The notes beneath the pieces are model-generated. The model was not told the DNA's origin. It worked only from the letters and a program-made list of their open reading frames with translations, and ran no database searches. From JASGCL01 sp965262775 (GTDB taxonomy: Bacteria; Pseudomonadota; Alphaproteobacteria; JASGCL01): a DNA stretch of 64,000 nt. Made by a program: the position numbers and the translations under genes. The stretch's first letter is position 1; every line of letters starts with the position of its first letter. The stretch is from assembly GCA_965262775.1 (NCBI GenBank), contig CBDHFT010000006.1, positions 1 through 64,000 of the forward strand. Direction: 5' to 3'. Shown here piece by piece: positions 52,766 to 61,346 of the stretch.

Positions 52766-53311
52766 TGGGTCCAGCCCCGCGGTGGGTTCGTCAACAAATA
52801 ATAATTGGGGTTTCATAAACAGGGCGCGGGCCAAGCCAACCCGTTTTTTCATACCGCCCGAAATCTCCGCGGGGAAGAGGTCAGCATTTTCAGCACCAAC
52901 CCCGACCCGTTGCATCAGGTCGATGGCTTGGGAACGAGCATCATTTTTATTTAATTGTTTGGTTTGATAGGCTTGGAAAGCAACATTTTGCCATAAGGGC
53001 AAGGAATCAAACAAAGCCGAATATTGAAACAGCATGCCAATTTTTTTAAAAACATCGGTCAATTGATTGCGCGACGCATGGATGGGTTCGATACCAAACA
53101 GCGACACCCGCCCTTGGTAAGGAACATCCAGCAAGCCCAAAATAGATTTAAACAAAACCGATTTCCCCGAACCCGAGGCACCAATCACCGCCAAGGATTC
53201 GCCGCGCGCCAAATGGATGGACAGGTTTTGCAAAACCTGTTTGTTGCCAAACTTCACCGATAGATTTTTAACGGTGATAAGATTGTCGGGGGAGCCTGAA
53301 ATAGATGACAT
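52550..53311 (-). CDS. mlaF: Mla-type lipid transport ABC ATP-binding protein
   Basis: 253 residues. LITVKNLSVKFGNKQVLQNL, Walker A VIGASGSGKSVLFKSILGLL (about 37-56), MLFQYSALFDSLPLWQNVAF (Q-loop typical of MlaF/Ttg2A), signature ISGGMKKRVGLARAL, Walker B LLFVDEPTAGLDPLM, and H-loop ITHDLDTV. It powers phospholipid transfer across the envelope with MlaE and the MCE protein MlaD. It follows mlaE after 18 bases. Two mlaD-like genes lie about 10 kb away at the window end. Confidence 0.92.
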   Translation of the reverse strand: MSSISGSPDNLITVKNLSVKFGNKQVLQNLSIHLARGESLAVIGASGSGKSVLFKSILGLLDVPYQGRVSLFGIEPIHASRNQLTDVFKKIGMLFQYSALFDSLPLWQNVAFQAYQTKQLNKNDARSQAIDLMQRVGVGAENADLFPAEISGGMKKRVGLARALFMKPQLLFVDEPTAGLDPLMCRVIDNLVLENIRAYNATAITITHDLDTVRHTASRVALLHQGVIAWQGTPQEMFASQHPLVRAFVEARR

Positions 53312-53329
53312 GTTTTTTTATAAAATTTA

Positions 53330-54169
53330 TTATTGATACCACCATATGGTAATAAGGAAGTTGGCGATTAAAATTAAGATGGATGAGCTGACCACGGCGC
53401 GGGTGGTGGCTATCCCCACCCCTTCGGCACCGCCAGCACAATGGTAACCATGGTAACAACCCATCAGGGCGACAATCAGGCCAAAGGCGAAGGCTTTGAT
53501 TAAACCGCCAAATACCCCGTCAAAGGTAATGGCGGCCCAAGCATTGTTGAGGAAAACATCGCTAGGTAATTGCAATTGTTGCACCGCCATGATGTAGCCA
53601 CCAAAAATACCAAGCAGGTCGCCAACCAACACCAACAGCGGCAACATGATCATGGCCGCCAGCAAGCGCGGAAAAACCAAATAAGAAAATACGTTGGTGT
53701 TGAGGGTATGCAGGGCATCGATCTGTTCGCTGACGCGCATGGTGCCAATTTCGGCGGATATGGCGGAACCTATCCGCCCCGCCACCATCAATCCCACCAA
53801 CACGGGCGATAATTCCTTTATCATGGCGAACACCACCAAATTGGGAACGGCAACGGGGGCCAGGCTGGCGTTTAAACTGCCGATAGCCTGTATCGCCAGC
53901 ACCATGCCGCTAAAAATAGTTGTTAAACCAATAACGGGCAGGGAGTAAAAACCAATCTCGCTCATCTGCGCTAGCCACAGCCGCGGGTAATAAGGTGGAA
54001 CAATGCCCGCCATGACGCCGCGTATAAAAAACGACAATGTCGCGCCCGCCGAATCAACGACAGACAATAAGGTATGGCCAGCCGTGCCGAACAAAGACAA
54101 AATCCCAAAGAAATATTGTTGCAAGAACCTCATCGTGTCATTCATAGCACAGCGACCAGGATTTGTCAT
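53330..54169 (-). CDS. mlaE: Mla-type lipid ABC transporter permease
   Basis: 279 residues from the ATG at 54169; a TTG at 54193 could extend it and an ATG at 54145 shorten it, none with a clear ribosome-binding site. MlaE family (DUF140) motifs: QMSEIGFYSLPVIGLTTIFS, GMVLAIQAIGSLNASLA, VMIKELSPVLVGLMVAGRIG-like FAMIKELSPVLVGLMVAGRI, SAEIGTMRVSEQIDALHTLN and YLVFPRLLAAMIMLPLLVLV, with five or six membrane helices. The start sits about 30 bases from a 74-bp repeat of the carB end, so its natural upstream region has been changed by the islet. Confidence 0.92.
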   Translation of the reverse strand: MTNPGRCAMNDTMRFLQQYFFGILSLFGTAGHTLLSVVDSAGATLSFFIRGVMAGIVPPYYPRLWLAQMSEIGFYSLPVIGLTTIFSGMVLAIQAIGSLNASLAPVAVPNLVVFAMIKELSPVLVGLMVAGRIGSAISAEIGTMRVSEQIDALHTLNTNVFSYLVFPRLLAAMIMLPLLVLVGDLLGIFGGYIMAVQQLQLPSDVFLNNAWAAITFDGVFGGLIKAFAFGLIVALMGCYHGYHCAGGAEGVGIATTRAVVSSSILILIANFLITIWWYQ

Positions 54170-54198
54170 TATGCTATCAAATGACGATGGCAAAAAAT

Positions 54199-54272
54199 TT
54201 ATTGCTAATTATTTTCTAATCAACCGATGATATTCTTGAATCGATTTCACGGTGGTTGGGCGGGCGGTGGCG
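54199..54272 (-). repeat. Distal copy of the carB 3'-end repeat
   Basis: 74 bases identical to 55054-55127 except one position (C at 54242, T at 55097). On the minus strand it encodes the detached end of carB (TTVKSIQEYHRLIRK and stop), with no carB upstream. It lies directly upstream of mlaE. Confidence 0.9.
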
Positions 54273-54290
54273 TTTCTTAAATAATTATTT

Positions 54291-54896
54291 TTAATAATAT
54301 TTGCTAGGTTTGTGAATAATATTGCCGTTGGCTAGAGTTATTGAATCAGGCAATAGATTTGCTTGTATTCTGGCACTGGTTATTTCTTCCCAAAATTGGG
54401 ATAGTTTTATCATGCCGCTCATTTTTGTCATATTGGGTGGGGTTAAAAGAAATATGAATTTATTCATTTCTTTTAATTTCTGGATTGCGGGTATAAAGTC
54501 AGTATCGTTGCTTATTATCATAGCGCAATCAAATTTATTTTCATAAGCATCGGCAACCATTTGAATAGACATTTTTACATCGGTCTCTTTTTCTTCATGT
54601 TTATTCCATTTGTGTTTGCATGAAGGGCATCTTGCAGGTTTTTTCTTAAAATGAGATATAGCGCAATGAACGCCCGTTGCTTCTAAGGCCTTTATGAGGG
54701 CATTGTGCCTTTGGTAAACATCCGCGCCCAACCATGTTGCAAAAGCACTATAATAATTGACTGCTTGCAGGGTTTTTCCATCTTTGCAGAAGGATTCGCA
54801 TAATGATTTGATATTTATCCATTTCAATTTTTCATCATCACATTTTTTTATGCCATGATACAAATTATAACCATCAACATATGCAAGCACTCTCAT
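54291..54896 (-). CDS. NYN-domain (PIN-like) nuclease with zinc ribbon
   Basis: 201 residues from the ATG at 54896, chosen because AAAGAGA stands 6 bases upstream and the domain begins at once (MRVLAYVDGYNLYHG). NYN/LabA features: first acidic residue in YVDGYN, second in KETDVKMSIQMVADAY (about 102-117), and SNDTDFIPAI (about 130) with two more aspartates. Between them CPSCKHKW looks like half a zinc knuckle. NYN proteins are metal-dependent RNases of the PIN-like group. The N-terminal YNLY and WLGADVYQRH pattern matches stand-alone bacterial members. The gene is the only cargo of the repeat-bounded islet; a defence or toxin role is inference. Confidence 0.82.
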   Translation of the reverse strand: MRVLAYVDGYNLYHGIKKCDDEKLKWINIKSLCESFCKDGKTLQAVNYYSAFATWLGADVYQRHNALIKALEATGVHCAISHFKKKPARCPSCKHKWNKHEEKETDVKMSIQMVADAYENKFDCAMIISNDTDFIPAIQKLKEMNKFIFLLTPPNMTKMSGMIKLSQFWEEITSARIQANLLPDSITLANGNIIHKPSKYY

Positions 54897-55001
54897 TGAT
54901 TGTCTCTTTAAAAAAAGCAAGGGCGAGTGCGAAAAGATATTATCTAATCATACCCGCCCTGCGCGCTCTGCTTACAAAGAAACAGAGATTAACATACAAC
55001 A

Positions 55002-55030
55002 AATATAACAATTTGGTTGTAAATTGTCAA
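55002..55030 (-). promoter_or_regulatory. Consensus promoter with an operator-like palindrome for the NYN gene
   Basis: On the minus strand TTGACA (55030-55025) and TATATT (55007-55002) are spaced by exactly 17 bases. The spacer and part of the -35 box form a 7-bp inverted repeat, ACAATTT (55008-55014 on the plus strand) and AAATTGT (55021-55027), around GGTTGT. A repressor bound there would block the promoter. Predicted start is near 54995, leaving a leader of about 100 bases that contains AGGGCG/CGCCCT arms. Confidence 0.6.
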
Positions 55031-55053
55031 TGTAGCAATAAATACTATATTAG

Positions 55054-55127
55054 TTATTGCTAATTATTTTCTAATCAACCGATGATATTCTTGAATTGAT
55101 TTCACGGTGGTTGGGCGGGCGGTGGCG
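55054..55127 (-). repeat. Proximal copy of the carB 3'-end repeat
   Basis: This copy is continuous with the intact carB gene: it contains 10 bases past the stop, the stop itself and about 20 last codons. It pairs with 54199-54272. Confidence 0.92.
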
Positions 55128-58100
55128 GCGACCACTTGGGCCATGGCGCGGATGGTGGTGAAGTAAGGAATATGATTTTTCACCGCCAGGGCGCGGATGG
55201 TTTTTGCGTCGCCGCGGCTGGTGCGGCCCGCCATGGTGTTGAATATCATGGCTATTTCTTTTTTCATTAATAATGCCAACACCGATGAAGTTTTTTCTTT
55301 TTGCTGGCTAATTTTATTCAACAGGGTGATGTTATGCACGCCACCCGCGGTCAATGCCGCCGCCGTGCCCGCCGTGGCGCAAATGGTGAAACCCTGGGCC
55401 TGTAATTTTTTGGCAAGGGGCAGGATGGCGGGTTTATCCTCGTCCTTCACCGATATGAAAACATTGCCTTTGTCGGGAATGCCCGCCCCCGCCGCCAATT
55501 GCGATTTGGCAAAGGCCGCCGACAGGTTGCTGTCTATCCCCATTACTTCGCCGGTCGAACGCATTTCAGGGCCGAGGGCGACCTCCGCCCCCCTGATATT
55601 ATTGCTATCAGAAAAATTGATAAAGCGGTCAAAGGGAAAAACCGCTTCCTTGACCGAAACAAATGGCAAGGCCTGCATCTTCTCCACCGATAATGGTCGG
55701 GGTAGGTTTTGTAATTTTTCCCCCGCCATCACCCTGGCCCCCATTTCGGCCAGGGGATAACCCGTTGCCTTGGCAACGAATGGCGCGGTGCGGCTGGCGC
55801 GGGGATTCATTTCCAGGATAAAAATATTGGTGTAATCGCCAGCGTTATCTTTGGTGATGGCAAATTGAATATTCATCAAACCCTTTACTTGTAATTCTTT
55901 GCCAAGGGCGATGGTTTGTTGTTCGATTTGTTGCAATGTTTTTTCCGACAGGGAAAAACTTGGCAAGGCGCAGGCCGAATCGCCCGAATGGACGCCAGCC
56001 TCCTCTATATGTTCCATAATCCCCGCCACCAACACTTCATCACCATCGGCGATGGCATCGACATCAATTTCGATGGCGTCGCTTAGGTATTTGTCGATTA
56101 AGAGCGGTTTTTGCATTATCCAAAAAAAGCCTGAAGCCATGTCTTGAAGATATGTTGTAAGCCCATCGTCATCATGAACAATTTCCATCGCGCGACCACC
56201 CAAGACCGATGATGGGCGAATGATAATGGGGAAGCCAATTCTTTTCACAATTTCCAATGTTTCTGTTTGAAACTTATCAAAGGCAAGATTCTGAATGTCG
56301 TTGCCTGTCGGATTCGGTGTCTTTTGTAATAATTCTTCCCGCGCATCTTGGATGAGGTCGTTAGGGCTTCTTGTCGGGTCGTTGGCGGTTTGCTGTAATT
56401 TTAATTTGCTAATGATATTGCTAAAACTCTCGCGGTTGTCAGCTATTTGAATAGAATCAAATGGCGTGCCCAAAATTTTATAACCCGCATCCACAATATC
56501 CTTCGCCAATTTTAATGGGGTTTGCCCGCCATATTGCACTATCACGCCCAACACCTCGCCCCGTTCCGATTCCTTATCCAAAATATTCAGAACATGTTCT
56601 GCGGTCAGGGGTTCGAAATATAATCGGTCGGCGGTGTCGTAATCGGTGGAAACAGTTTCGGGGTTGCAATTAATCATGATTGTTTCGTAGCCGTGTTTTT
56701 TTAACGACAGGGCGGCATGGACGCAGGCATAATCAAATTCAATCCCCTGGCCAATGCGGTTGGGCCCGCCGCCCAAGATGACAATTTTTTTGCGGTCGGA
56801 AACATCGGCCTCGTCTTCGCCTGGTTCATATTCACCATCGATAAAATGCCCTTCGTAGCTTGAATAAAGGTAAGGAGTAGGCGCGGGAAATTCCCCCGCG
56901 CAGGAATCGATACGTTTAAAAACGGGGACGATGCCGAGGGATTTATGAAATTTGCGAATTTCTTTCTCTACCTCCCAATCTTTATTGTCAGAGACAGAAG
57001 AACCCAGCAAGTTGCTAAAAGCATACATTAACTTGCTGATGGTGGAATCGCTGTAACCAGCTTTTTTTAATTGCAACAATTTTTCGCTGGTTATTGGCTG
57101 TCTTGCTGTTCTGTTGATATTTATTAGTGATGCTCTCGCTTCCATATCGATAACTTCTTTTATCTGTTGCAAAAACCATTTATCGATTTTTGTTAATTCA
57201 TAAATTTCTTCTATCGATTCACCAACGCGCAAGGCTGAGGCAACATGAAAAATACGGTCAGGTGTCGGCCGCGATAATAATCCTCGCCAATCGACCCCTT
57301 CCTGCCAATGAAATGGTTGCTTTTTGGGGGCAAGGGGAATCTCTCCAGGCGTTATTTTTTCTTTAGGATCGTATAATTGCCAACCGCTGGCGGCGGGCGT
57401 CTCCAAACTCGCCAAGGCCTTCATAAAACTTTCTTTAAAATTTCTGCCAATCGCCACCACTTCCCCCACCGACTTCATGGTGGTGGTTAATGTATCATCC
57501 GCGCCTTTAAATTTTTCAAATGCAAAACGCGGAATTTTTGTCACCACATAATCCAATGTTGGTTCAAAACTGGCGGGAATTTTTCCACCCGTGATGTCGT
57601 TGGGCAATTCATCCAATGTATAACCCACCGCCAACAACGCCGCCACCTTGGCAATGGGGAACCCCGTTGCCTTCGACGCCAATGCCGACGACCGCGAAAC
57701 CCGCGGATTCATTTCAATCACCACCATCTCGCCATTCTTCGGGTTGATGGCAAATTGTACATTCGACCCGCCAGTCTCCACCCCAATTTCGCGCAACACC
57801 GCCAAACTGGCAAGGCGCATGGCCTGGTATTCTTTGTCGGTAAGGGTCAGGGCGGGGGCAATGGTGATGGAATCCCCCGTATGCACCCCCATGGGGTCAA
57901 GGTTTTCTATCGAACAGATAATAATGGCGTTGTCGTTTTTATCGCGCACCACCTCCATCTCGAACTCCTTCCAACCCAACACCGACTGTTCCACCAACAC
58001 CGAACCCTGGCCATTGGTGGCAAGGTTGCTTTCTTGCAAGCCGTAGGTAACCTTATCAAAATATTCTTGGACCCCATGGGCAATGCCGCCGCCGCGCCCG

Positions 58101-58642
58101 CCCAGGGTAAAACTGGGACGAATGATAACGGGCAAGCCAATTTTTTGTAATGCCTCCTTGGCATCATCCTGATCCTTAACCAACATGGCGGTGGGGGTTT
58201 TTAACCCAATACGTGCCATGGCCTGGCGAAATTGTTCGCGGTCTTCGGCCATGTCAATCGCGGCGGGTCGCGCACCAATTATTTCTATACCCAATTTTTC
58301 CAACACCCCATTTTTATGCAACGCCATGGCGGTGTTAAGGGCGGTTTGCCCGCCCATGGTGGGAAGCAGAACCATTTTTTCATCGGGGTGTAATTCCCTT
58401 TCGCGTTTTAAAATATCCGCCACAACCTCGGGCGTGATAGGTTCGATATATGTTGCATCGGCCATGCTCGGGTCGGTCATGATGGTCGCGGGGTTGGAAT
58501 TAACCAGGGCGATACGATACCCCTCTTTCTTCAATGCTTTGCAAGCCTGGGTTCCAGAATAATCAAATTCGGTCGCCTGACCGATAACTATCGGCCCCGC
58601 GCCAATGATAAAAATGGCTGAGATGTCGTTTCTTCTGGGCAT
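55064..58642 (-). CDS. carB: Carbamoyl-phosphate synthase large subunit
   Basis: 1192 residues, about 120 longer than E. coli CarB. Both ATP-grasp halves are complete: IFIIGAGPIVIGQATEFDYS at the N-terminus, FTLGGRGGGIAHG, VIEMNPRVSRSSALASKATG, then ILGGGPNRIGQGIEFDYACV, VIVQYGGQTPLKLAKDI, RPSSVLGGRAMEIVHDD and LEMNPRASRTAPFVAKATGY, and the C-terminal MGS-like allosteric domain. Extra segments include about 40 residues between KLKLQQ and TETLEIVKRIGFP in the second half, and smaller ones near FINFSDSNNIRGAEV and MYAFSNLLGSSVSDNKD. It makes carbamoyl phosphate for pyrimidines and arginine with CarA, which is not in the window. Confidence 0.96.
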   Translation of the reverse strand: MPRRNDISAIFIIGAGPIVIGQATEFDYSGTQACKALKKEGYRIALVNSNPATIMTDPSMADATYIEPITPEVVADILKRERELHPDEKMVLLPTMGGQTALNTAMALHKNGVLEKLGIEIIGARPAAIDMAEDREQFRQAMARIGLKTPTAMLVKDQDDAKEALQKIGLPVIIRPSFTLGGRGGGIAHGVQEYFDKVTYGLQESNLATNGQGSVLVEQSVLGWKEFEMEVVRDKNDNAIIICSIENLDPMGVHTGDSITIAPALTLTDKEYQAMRLASLAVLREIGVETGGSNVQFAINPKNGEMVVIEMNPRVSRSSALASKATGFPIAKVAALLAVGYTLDELPNDITGGKIPASFEPTLDYVVTKIPRFAFEKFKGADDTLTTTMKSVGEVVAIGRNFKESFMKALASLETPAASGWQLYDPKEKITPGEIPLAPKKQPFHWQEGVDWRGLLSRPTPDRIFHVASALRVGESIEEIYELTKIDKWFLQQIKEVIDMEARASLININRTARQPITSEKLLQLKKAGYSDSTISKLMYAFSNLLGSSVSDNKDWEVEKEIRKFHKSLGIVPVFKRIDSCAGEFPAPTPYLYSSYEGHFIDGEYEPGEDEADVSDRKKIVILGGGPNRIGQGIEFDYACVHAALSLKKHGYETIMINCNPETVSTDYDTADRLYFEPLTAEHVLNILDKESERGEVLGVIVQYGGQTPLKLAKDIVDAGYKILGTPFDSIQIADNRESFSNIISKLKLQQTANDPTRSPNDLIQDAREELLQKTPNPTGNDIQNLAFDKFQTETLEIVKRIGFPIIIRPSSVLGGRAMEIVHDDDGLTTYLQDMASGFFWIMQKPLLIDKYLSDAIEIDVDAIADGDEVLVAGIMEHIEEAGVHSGDSACALPSFSLSEKTLQQIEQQTIALGKELQVKGLMNIQFAITKDNAGDYTNIFILEMNPRASRTAPFVAKATGYPLAEMGARVMAGEKLQNLPRPLSVEKMQALPFVSVKEAVFPFDRFINFSDSNNIRGAEVALGPEMRSTGEVMGIDSNLSAAFAKSQLAAGAGIPDKGNVFISVKDEDKPAILPLAKKLQAQGFTICATAGTAAALTAGGVHNITLLNKISQQKEKTSSVLALLMKKEIAMIFNTMAGRTSRGDAKTIRALAVKNHIPYFTTIRAMAQVVAATARPTTVKSIQEYHRLIRK

Positions 58643-58847
58643 GCAAGTTTAATGAATAAGATTGATTCTAGGTAAGCGTCAAGTGTTGCTTTTGTATAAA
58701 AACATACAAAATGAAAGATTGTTAAGGGCTATATATCAGCGCAACATTAAATAGCAAGTCATATGCTCGCCCCTTATGCAACCACGCTTGACAAGCGATT
58801 GGTTTTGTTTTTTAACAGGCAAGCAAAGCAATCCCAAAAAGTTGACG

Positions 58848-60452
58848 ATGAATAAAGAGATTAATAAAAGTCGTAAAAAAACACCCGAGGCCTTATCGCC
58901 CCGCGCGTTGCAGGCCATTTTTGCGCCGCGTTATCGGTTGTTGGCCATGTTGGCGCAATTAAAGAGCGGGGAAAAATTATCGTCGGAGGACGCGCTTTAT
59001 TACAGCCGCCTGTTGCCTGGCATGCCGTCTGACGAAAAACATAAACGCTTGGCAAGGTTAGAAGAACGTTGGACCCCCGACAAAATAAAACAAGACATGG
59101 AATTGGTGGTGGATTTCCTTTCGCCCGATAAGCGTGATTTTATTGAACGTTGCAAAAAAAAAGATGCCTTGTTGGATTTATCGTTTTTAAATTTTGAACA
59201 GCATGATATTATTTTTGAACAGTCGCTTGATTTCCACCTGCCTATTTCTTTTTTGCATAGCGAATTTGGTGCAGTTTATGTGCAATGGGCGCGGTTTCAA
59301 AAAAAAGTAAATTTCCGCGCCGCGGTTTTTCATAAAAAAATTAAATTTATCGATTCAACATTCGATAATATTGCCAATTTTGAATTTAGCGTTTTTCATA
59401 AAAAGGCAGAATTTTCAGGCATTTATTTTCACGACCGTGCGGTGTTTAATTTTGCCATTTTTGAAAATTATGTCAGTTTTAAAGGCTCGTCCTTTCATGC
59501 CCTGTTAATCGACGAATCGCATTTTTCTATCTTACCCAACTTTCGCTATACTTTGTTCGACAAACAAATAAGGTTTCATTCGGTTTACATCCCCGCGCCG
59601 CACGAAAGTGTTGCGCACGACGACCGCAAAGAAAAATTGGCAAACCTGTCGGCGGCTGATAAAAGACGGCGCGACAAAAGCTACGAAGATAAATATCGCA
59701 CCTTAAAAGAAATGGCGGCGGTCACCAATGACCATGTTCATGAACATGAATTTTATGGTTATGAATTGGAATCAAAATGGTTGTTCAAAGAATTTATCGG
59801 GCGATGGGTGGCGTGGGTTGGCGCGCCATGGTTGTTTTTGTTTTTGTTGATGGTTGAAAAAAATTTTTGGCCCTTGGTTATCTTGCCGTTATTTTTTGCT
59901 ACCTTTACCTACTTGCCAATTTTTATTATGGCGGAAGAATGGTTGCGCAAACACCTGCGCCATGATGGCAAGGATGAAACCAATACTGCCTTAACGGCTT
60001 CGCGTAATATATTACAAATATTTGGGCAGAAGTTTTCTCATATCGTCTACCTCTATTTGTTGCGTATTTATTGGTTGTTTTCTTATTATGGGCAAAGTTT
60101 GGCGCGGCCCTTCCTGGGTTTTATTTTGTTGCCGTTGGTTTTTGCTTTAAGTTATTGGCGACCCGAAAAAAATGTTTCTTTCGATGAAGCTTTCCATTTC
60201 TCCATCCTCAACATGATACCTGGCAACAGTCTGTTTCGATTTAATCATTTGGAATATTTGAAAGAAAAAATTTTTGGTGCCACGGCTTCAACCACCATGG
60301 GCCAGGCACCGCGTTTTGAATCCCTCACCGTTACTTACCCCAAAGAAATTACTTTTGTTTATGACGCCTTGCTCCATACCCAAGAATTCCTATCCCTGCT
60401 GTTTATTTTCTTGGTCGGGCTTGCCTTGCGCAACAAATTTCGTATCGTGTAA
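58848..60452 (+). CDS. Pentapeptide-repeat-like membrane protein
   Basis: 534 residues from the ATG at 58848; an ATG at 58776 would add 24, and neither has a good ribosome-binding site. Residues 150-250 carry a phenylalanine-spaced five-residue repeat (FQKKVNFRAAVFHKKIKF, FSVFHKKAEFSGIYF, FAIFENYVSFKGSSF), as in pentapeptide-repeat proteins that fold as a right-handed helix. Then a charged region with KYRTLKEMAAVTNDHVHEHE and FYGYELESKW, followed by four or five membrane helices to the C-terminus. Similar proteins combine repeats with a membrane tail; function is unknown. It is divergent from carB with AT-rich DNA between. Confidence 0.7.
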   Translation: MNKEINKSRKKTPEALSPRALQAIFAPRYRLLAMLAQLKSGEKLSSEDALYYSRLLPGMPSDEKHKRLARLEERWTPDKIKQDMELVVDFLSPDKRDFIERCKKKDALLDLSFLNFEQHDIIFEQSLDFHLPISFLHSEFGAVYVQWARFQKKVNFRAAVFHKKIKFIDSTFDNIANFEFSVFHKKAEFSGIYFHDRAVFNFAIFENYVSFKGSSFHALLIDESHFSILPNFRYTLFDKQIRFHSVYIPAPHESVAHDDRKEKLANLSAADKRRRDKSYEDKYRTLKEMAAVTNDHVHEHEFYGYELESKWLFKEFIGRWVAWVGAPWLFLFLLMVEKNFWPLVILPLFFATFTYLPIFIMAEEWLRKHLRHDGKDETNTALTASRNILQIFGQKFSHIVYLYLLRIYWLFSYYGQSLARPFLGFILLPLVFALSYWRPEKNVSFDEAFHFSILNMIPGNSLFRFNHLEYLKEKIFGATASTTMGQAPRFESLTVTYPKEITFVYDALLHTQEFLSLLFIFLVGLALRNKFRIV

Positions 60453-60467
60453 TTTTTGTAAATATTT

Positions 60468-61346
60468 ATGACGACAAAAATTTTATGTTTGGGCTTTGGG
60501 TTTTGCGCCAACGGGCTGTGGCATGATGCCCGCGAATATGCTGGCGCGATACAATTTTCCATGGCGGCCAGCTATCGCGATGAAGAAAAAAAACATCTGT
60601 TACAGCAAAAAAAAATAACCCCCTATTTGTTTGGCGATTCTTCCCTGACGACCGCCCTGGCGGAAAACGATGTTTGGCTTATCTCCGCCGCTCCTGGCAC
60701 TGACGGCGACCCCATATTGGCGCGTTATGGCACCATGGTGGACAAATTAGCGGGCGACAAAAAAATTATTTATCTTTCGACCACGGGGGTTTATGGCAAC
60801 CATGACGGCGCATGGGTGGATGAAACCAGCAGTTTAAAAGCCCAATCCCAACGCGGGCAACGCAGGATAAATGCCGAGCAAGCATGGCAAGGGCACAGCG
60901 CGACAATATTAAGGTTGGGAGGAATCTACGGCCCGTTGCTTGATGGTATGGGGCAAAATACCTTGCAATCCATCCTTGATGGCACGGCACGGCGTATCGA
61001 AAAAAATGGACAAGTGTTTGGCAGGATTCATGTCGCCGATATAGCCAGCGCGATTAATAAGTTGTTGCAAAAAAATATCAAGGGCGAGGTTTTTAATTTG
61101 GTCGATGACGAGCCCGCCAACCCGCGCACGGTGGTGGATTATGGTTTTGGTTTGTTGGGGCGCGACCTGCCACCGCTGGAAAATTTTGAAGAGGCAAAGC
61201 ATAGCATGTCGCCGATGGCGCAAAGTTTTTTTGCCGACAACAAACGGGTTAGAAATGATAAATGCAAAAAAATACTGGGCTGGCAACCGCAATACCCTAG
61301 CTACCGCGAAGGACTAACCATGATAAAAAATCGCATGACAACATGA
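60468..61346 (+). CDS. NAD-dependent epimerase/dehydratase family protein (SDR, YeeZ-like)
   Basis: 292 residues. The Rossmann start ILCLGFGFCANGL is a variant of GxGxxG. IIYLSTTGVYGNHDGAWVDE is the SDR serine region, and ATILRLGGIYGP with GRIHVADIASAINKLL and FNLVDDEPANPRTVVDYGFG fits the extended SDR group. The usual YxxxK is not obvious (RINAEQAW in its place), which is common in YeeZ-type members. Its substrate is unknown. Its stop overlaps the truA start (ATGA). Confidence 0.8.
   Translation: MTTKILCLGFGFCANGLWHDAREYAGAIQFSMAASYRDEEKKHLLQQKKITPYLFGDSSLTTALAENDVWLISAAPGTDGDPILARYGTMVDKLAGDKKIIYLSTTGVYGNHDGAWVDETSSLKAQSQRGQRRINAEQAWQGHSATILRLGGIYGPLLDGMGQNTLQSILDGTARRIEKNGQVFGRIHVADIASAINKLLQKNIKGEVFNLVDDEPANPRTVVDYGFGLLGRDLPPLENFEEAKHSMSPMAQSFFADNKRVRNDKCKKILGWQPQYPSYREGLTMIKNRMTT

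Larger units (their letters stand above)
54199..55053. mobile_element. Candidate integrated islet at the carB 3' end carrying a NYN nuclease gene
   Basis: A segment one repeat-length apart (855 bases) is bounded by 74-bp direct repeats (54199-54272 and 55054-55127, 73 of 74 identical) that contain the last 20 codons and stop of carB. The inside holds one gene (NYN protein, 54291-54896), its promoter, and AT-rich spacer, and is visibly more AT-rich than carB. Regenerating the end of a housekeeping gene is the usual footprint of tyrosine-recombinase integration, but there is no integrase here, so the element would be non-autonomous or a remnant. A simple duplication is the alternative. Confidence 0.6.
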
